Shown here one piece after another: positions 5,241 to 7,362 of a stretch of 7,362 bases of DNA (position 1 is the stretch's first letter; every line of letters starts with the position of its first letter). The notes beneath the pieces were generated by a model, which worked only from the letters and a program-made list of their open reading frames with translations, searched no databases and was not told the origin of the DNA. The stretch covers positions 916 to 8,277 of the forward strand of contig DNFA01000073.1 in assembly GCA_003487665.1 (NCBI GenBank), written 5' to 3'. Source of the stretch: Oscillibacter sp. (GTDB taxonomy: Bacteria > Bacillota > Clostridia > Oscillospirales > Oscillospiraceae). The position numbers and the translations under genes were made by a program.

Positions 5241-6199
5241 CCGCCCGGTTCGATATCGCGGCGCTGGGCGAGCTGCTGATCGACTTCACAGATCGCGGCC
5301 TGTCCGATGCCGGCATGCGGCTTTTTGAGCAGAACCCCGGCGGCGCTCCGGCCAATATGCTGGCGGCCGCCGCCCGTCTGGGCGAGCGCACCGCCTTCAT
5401 CGGCAAGGTGGGGGACGACATGCACGGACGCTTTCTGCGGGATACACTGACCGCCGCCGGCATCGACGTGACCGGCCTTGTGCTGTCCCCGGACGTGTTC
5501 ACCACGCTGGCGTTCGTGGCACTGGACGACAGGGGAGAGCGCCATTTCTCCTTCGCCCGCAAGCCCGGCGCCGACACCTGTCTGCGCGCCGATGAGCTGC
5601 CTGCGCCGCTGCTGTCATCCGCCCGCGTCCTGCATGTGGGCTCCCTGTCCCTGACGGACGAGCCTGCCCGCAGCGCCACCTTCGCCGCTGTGGAGGCCGC
5701 GAAGCGCGCGGGCGCGGTGATCTCCTACGATCCCAACTACCGCGCCGCTCTCTGGCCGGATGAGGCCAACGCCGCCGCGCAGATGCGCTCCATGGTGCCC
5801 TACGCCGATGTGATGAAGCTCTCCGATGAGGAGACGCTGCTGCTGACCGGCGCTGCGGAGCCGGAGGAGGCCGCCCACCGCCTGCTGGCGCAGGGCGTTT
5901 CCTGCGTGGCTGTCACGCTGGGGGAGAGGGGAGCGCTGGTGGCCGTTGCGGGCGGTATGCAGACCGTCCCGGCCTTTGCCTCCGACCCTGTGGACACCAC
6001 CGGCGCCGGCGACGGCTTCTGGGGCGGCTTCCTGCACCGTATGCTGACACTGGATAAGTGCCCTGCTGCGCTTACGGTGGCTGACGCGGCGGACTGCGCC
6101 CGTTGGGGCAACGCCACGGCCGCTCTGTGCATCACCAGACGCGGCGGCATCCCGGCCATGCCCGCCCTGGGGGACGTGCAGGCGCTGCTGCTGCGGTGA
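5237..6199 (+). CDS. PfkB-family fructokinase
   Basis: This cytoplasmic ATP-dependent sugar kinase of 320 residues most likely converts D-fructose to D-fructose 6-phosphate (EC 2.7.1.4). The N-terminus ALGELLIDFTD (9-19) and the first PfkB signature NPGGAPANMLAAAARLG (33-49), followed by AFIGKVGDD (53-61), are the fructokinase pattern. The second signature DTTGAGDGFWGGFL (253-266) supplies the anion hole and the catalytic base Asp259. SYDPNYRAALW (163-173) and KLSDEE (194-199) are also typical of the fructokinase branch. It is full length for the family. The start at 5237 overlaps the isomerase stop codon, so the two enzymes are translationally coupled and probably act in sequence: mannose to fructose to fructose 6-phosphate. 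If lyxose is the true substrate, the kinase might instead act on xylulose, though xylulokinases usually belong to the FGGY family. No clear terminator follows before the tRNA promoter. Confidence 0.92.
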   Translation: MTARFDIAALGELLIDFTDRGLSDAGMRLFEQNPGGAPANMLAAAARLGERTAFIGKVGDDMHGRFLRDTLTAAGIDVTGLVLSPDVFTTLAFVALDDRGERHFSFARKPGADTCLRADELPAPLLSSARVLHVGSLSLTDEPARSATFAAVEAAKRAGAVISYDPNYRAALWPDEANAAAQMRSMVPYADVMKLSDEETLLLTGAAEPEEAAHRLLAQGVSCVAVTLGERGALVAVAGGMQTVPAFASDPVDTTGAGDGFWGGFLHRMLTLDKCPAALTVADAADCARWGNATAALCITRRGGIPAMPALGDVQALLLR

Positions 6200-6246
6200 G
6201 AGCTGTGAGCAGATGCCGAAAAAAGGCAGCCTGCGTGAAATAGGAC

Positions 6247-6275
6247 TTGACAGCCCGGCGGTTTGGAAATATAAT
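6247..6275 (+). promoter_or_regulatory. Perfect consensus promoter of the tRNA-Pro gene
   Basis: TTGACA (6247-6252) and TATAAT (6270-6275) are separated by exactly 17 bases. The predicted start near 6282 lies only about 5 bases before the mature tRNA 5' end at 6287. This is the arrangement expected of a strongly expressed single tRNA gene with a very short 5' leader for RNase P. Confidence 0.92.
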
Positions 6276-6286
6276 AGGAGGGCTGA

Positions 6287-6362
6287 CGGGGTGTAGCGCA
6301 GCTGGTAGCGCGCTTGGTTCGGGACCAAGAGGCCGGGGGTTCAAGTCCCCCCACTCCGACCA
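6287..6362 (+). tRNA. tRNA-Pro, anticodon CGG
   Basis: The 76-base gene folds as a full cloverleaf with encoded CCA. The acceptor arm is CGGGGTG (6287-6293) with CACTCCG (6352-6358, one G-U pair). The D stem is GCGC/GCGC (6296-6299, 6308-6311) with a GG-containing loop. The anticodon stem is CTTGG/CCAAG around loop TTCGGGA (6318-6324) with anticodon CGG at 6320-6322. The variable loop is AGGCC and the T arm is GGGGG-TTCAAGT-CCCCC (6335-6351). Discriminator A6359 and CCA 6360-6362 follow. It reads the proline codon CCG, in line with the GC-rich genes to its left. Base composition changes sharply after it. Confidence 0.97.
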
Positions 6363-6363
6363 A

Positions 6364-6410
6364 AAAAGTCCTGAAACCGTAAGGTTTCGGGACTTTTGAT
6401 TTTATATTTT
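6364..6410 (+). terminator. Intrinsic terminator of the tRNA-Pro transcript
   Basis: AAAAGTCCTGAAACC (6364-6378), loop GTAA, and GGTTTCGGGACTTTT (6383-6397) form a 15-bp stem with one T-G pair. It is followed by a T-rich tail (6400-6412). It begins two bases after the CCA end, so the primary transcript is little more than the tRNA. The A-rich 5' arm means it could also work weakly in the opposite direction. Confidence 0.92.
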
Positions 6411-6443
6411 TCTTCAAAAACCGCCAGTTTTCTAACAAATAGG

Positions 6444-6472
6444 ATGACAAAATTCATACTTTGCTATATAAT
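6444..6472 (+). promoter_or_regulatory. Promoter of the 196-residue uncharacterised gene
   Basis: ATGACA (6444-6449, 5 of 6 to TTGACA) and TATAAT (6467-6472) are separated by 17 bases. The predicted start near 6479 gives a leader of about 30 bases containing AAAGGAG (6495-6501). With the tRNA terminator before it and a strong terminator after the gene, this defines a stand-alone transcription unit. Confidence 0.8.
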
Positions 6473-6509
6473 ATCTTCATCTTCGTAAAGTTGCAAAGGA
6501 GTGTAAAGT

Positions 6510-7100
6510 ATGTCAGTTTCTGTTGGGCAACGGGTCCAATCGATGATAGACCACATGACAAAAGGTGAGATTGAATTGGCACTTTCTGATATTTGTATCG
6601 CAATAGATATAACATCTCAAAAGTATTACAACGAACCAAATTCTTCTGCCTCTTGTTACAAACGTTTTCTTAAAGAAAACATATGGATGATTGTTGTAAC
6701 CGGAATGGGATCACTAATCACAGAAGCTGTTAAGCTTCCCTTTACGCATAAGGATATTAAATCTGATTACGAAGGGTATTGCACTTTGGAGCAGATTATT
6801 TATCATGTTATGCGTTGCGGTTTAATACACGGAACTGGTGAAGAAAGTAAAATTGTTTGGAACACTAATGTTCCGCTTGCTATCGATAAAGATCAAAATC
6901 TAAACATTTCTCCAAGCTTTATTTGGGGATTAGCCTTATGCGTTATTACATGCCCAGTTAATCTCCATGAACGGGTTGGGGACTATTGCTGGATATCTAT
7001 GGCCACATTTAAGTATTTGATTAATGATCTGTGGGGAAAACGGGATAGCGTAAAAAATATGATCAAAAGTCAGTATGATGTAACAATCAAGGAATGCTAG
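6510..7100 (+). CDS. Uncharacterised protein with an RX4H (HEPN-like) motif
   Basis: I do not recognise a named family for this 196-residue soluble protein. It has no signal peptide or membrane segment and looks mainly helical: about 7-40, 50-75, 92-108, 134-150 and 160-190. The sequence YHVMRCGLIHG (98-108) contains Arg102-X4-His107, the catalytic signature of HEPN-superfamily ribonucleases found in toxins and defence proteins. It is followed by a strand-like IVWNTNVPLAI (115-125) and the conserved-looking SPSFIWGLALCV (134-145). Start support is AAAGGAG (6495-6501) with an 8-base spacer. Composition and codon use are clearly more AT-rich than all genes to the left, which suggests horizontal acquisition next to the tRNA-Pro gene. 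It is monocistronic with its own promoter; no antitoxin-like small gene is seen beside it. The coding call is firm; the HEPN assignment is an inference from one motif plus helical character. Confidence 0.85.
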   Translation: MSVSVGQRVQSMIDHMTKGEIELALSDICIAIDITSQKYYNEPNSSASCYKRFLKENIWMIVVTGMGSLITEAVKLPFTHKDIKSDYEGYCTLEQIIYHVMRCGLIHGTGEESKIVWNTNVPLAIDKDQNLNISPSFIWGLALCVITCPVNLHERVGDYCWISMATFKYLINDLWGKRDSVKNMIKSQYDVTIKEC

Positions 7101-7234
7101 GAAAAATAAAAGGACGAAACCTGCTATCAACCTGTAGTGCATAATCTAAATGCAGAATAAATACCTCTTGCCGACTGCCAGCAAACCGTTGATATATCTG
7201 CGTTTTCTGAAATCCTATAATTACACTCGGGCCC

Positions 7235-7276
7235 AAAAAGCCCGATGGTTTTGATACGAAACCATCGGGCTTTTTT
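7235..7276. terminator. Strong bidirectional intrinsic terminator
   Basis: AAAAAGCCCGATGGTTT (7235-7251) and its exact complement (7259-7275) form a 17-bp stem around a 7-base loop, with five A before and six T after the GC-rich core. It can end rightward transcription from the 6510-7100 gene (about 135 bases after its stop) and leftward transcription from whatever lies beyond the window. Confidence 0.9.
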
Positions 7277-7322
7277 AGTATGGAAATTAGTGCAAGAATG
7301 TGATACAATCAATTCAGCAAAG

Positions 7323-7360
7323 GGGTCCCGTCAAGATTTATGGGTCCCGTCAAGATTTAT
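7323..7360. repeat. Exact 19-bp tandem direct repeat, two copies, at the window edge
   Basis: GGGTCCCGTCAAGATTTAT occurs at 7323-7341 and again at 7342-7360 with no spacer; the array may continue past the window, although the next two bases (GC) already differ from the unit (GG) at the second one. Multiple short direct repeats of about 20 bp at an element end are known in IS21-family insertion sequences, where they serve as transposase sites, so an insertion-sequence end is one possibility. Repeated operator sites or a simple duplication are others. Confidence 0.85.
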
Positions 7361-7362
7361 GC

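Larger units (their letters stand above)
7101..7362. other. AT-rich non-coding tail of the window
   Basis: I see no supportable gene here. Overlapping minus-strand reading frames across 7087-7312 have no Shine-Dalgarno and run through the terminator hairpin. The stretch holds a weak inverted repeat (TGCAT 7138-7142 / ATGCA 7150-7154), the bidirectional terminator at 7235-7276, an isolated TGATACAAT (7301-7309) that could be an extended -10, and the 19-bp tandem repeat at the edge. Confidence 0.6.

Noticed and set aside
5113..5679. Minus-strand open frames opposite the isomerase and fructokinase genes
   Set aside because: Shadows of GC-rich genes: Ser/Arg/Ala/Pro-rich, no start signals, while the plus strand shows catalytic motifs in both enzymes.
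6211..6233. Hairpin TGCC-GAAAAAA-GGCA after the fructokinase gene as a terminator
   Set aside because: The stem is only 4 bp and no T-run follows, so it cannot be called a terminator. Read-through into the tRNA unit is possible.
5800..6450. Minus-strand open frame containing GGLEPPASWSRTKRATSCAT
   Set aside because: This is the well-known translation artefact of the antisense of a tRNA-Pro gene; the frame crosses the tRNA, its promoter and its terminator.
7189..7221. Possible promoter TTGATA ... TATAAT before the 7235 terminator (tiny RNA?)
   Set aside because: The spacer is 21 bases, too long for sigma-A, and a transcript would be ended within about 50 bases by the hairpin.
7087..7312. Overlapping minus-strand frames of 61-73 codons
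   Set aside because: They run through the bidirectional terminator, lack ribosome binding sites and show no recognisable protein features.
7323..7360. CRISPR array
   Set aside because: The repeats are only 19 bp and directly adjacent, with no spacers between them.

Overview
The window looks like chromosomal DNA of a GC-rich Firmicute, most likely a gut clostridium of the Oscillospiraceae type. The evidence is strong AGGAGG-type ribosome binding sites, consensus sigma-A promoters with 17-base spacers, a Gram-positive style lipoprotein signal (LVAC lipobox), a CCA-encoding tRNA gene and GC-rich codons. This placement is an inference from style, not from a marker gene.

Left part (1-3520, minus strand): a complete binding-protein-dependent ABC import operon read right to left. 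It holds a lipoprotein substrate-binding protein, a 13-bp hairpin with a T-run that probably acts as a leaky terminator, a fused two-domain permease, and an ATPase cut by the window edge. The family is the one usually labelled 'ferric iron / AfuABC / FbpABC', but the binding protein lacks the tandem tyrosines of true ferric-binding FbpA. A phosphorylated organic substrate (hexose phosphate or phosphonate type) is therefore at least as likely as iron.

Centre (3521-3828): a divergent control region. It has a perfect TTGACA-17-TATAAT promoter for the importer with a 15-bp palindrome just downstream of its start point, an extended -10 promoter facing right, and, immediately upstream of that promoter, short repeats (TGTAAA, AGTAAA, TGCAAA, TGTAAA) spaced exactly 11 bp apart. 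That layout resembles the direct-repeat sites of OmpR/PhoB-type response regulators. It is the most interesting regulatory feature in the window.

Right of centre (3829-6199, plus strand): a tight three-gene operon of an MgtC/SapB-family membrane protein, a D-lyxose/D-mannose isomerase and a PfkB-type fructokinase. The last two overlap by ATGA and together could turn mannose into fructose 6-phosphate (or handle lyxose).

Right end (6247-7362): a tRNA-Pro(CGG) gene with its own perfect promoter and its own terminator. Beyond it, base composition becomes clearly AT-rich. There lies one monocistronic gene for an uncharacterised 196-residue protein with an RX4H (RCGLIH) motif of the kind found in HEPN ribonucleases, then a strong bidirectional terminator and an exact 19-bp tandem duplication at the window edge. 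This looks like the start of an accessory segment next to a tRNA gene. No integrase or transposase is visible in the window.
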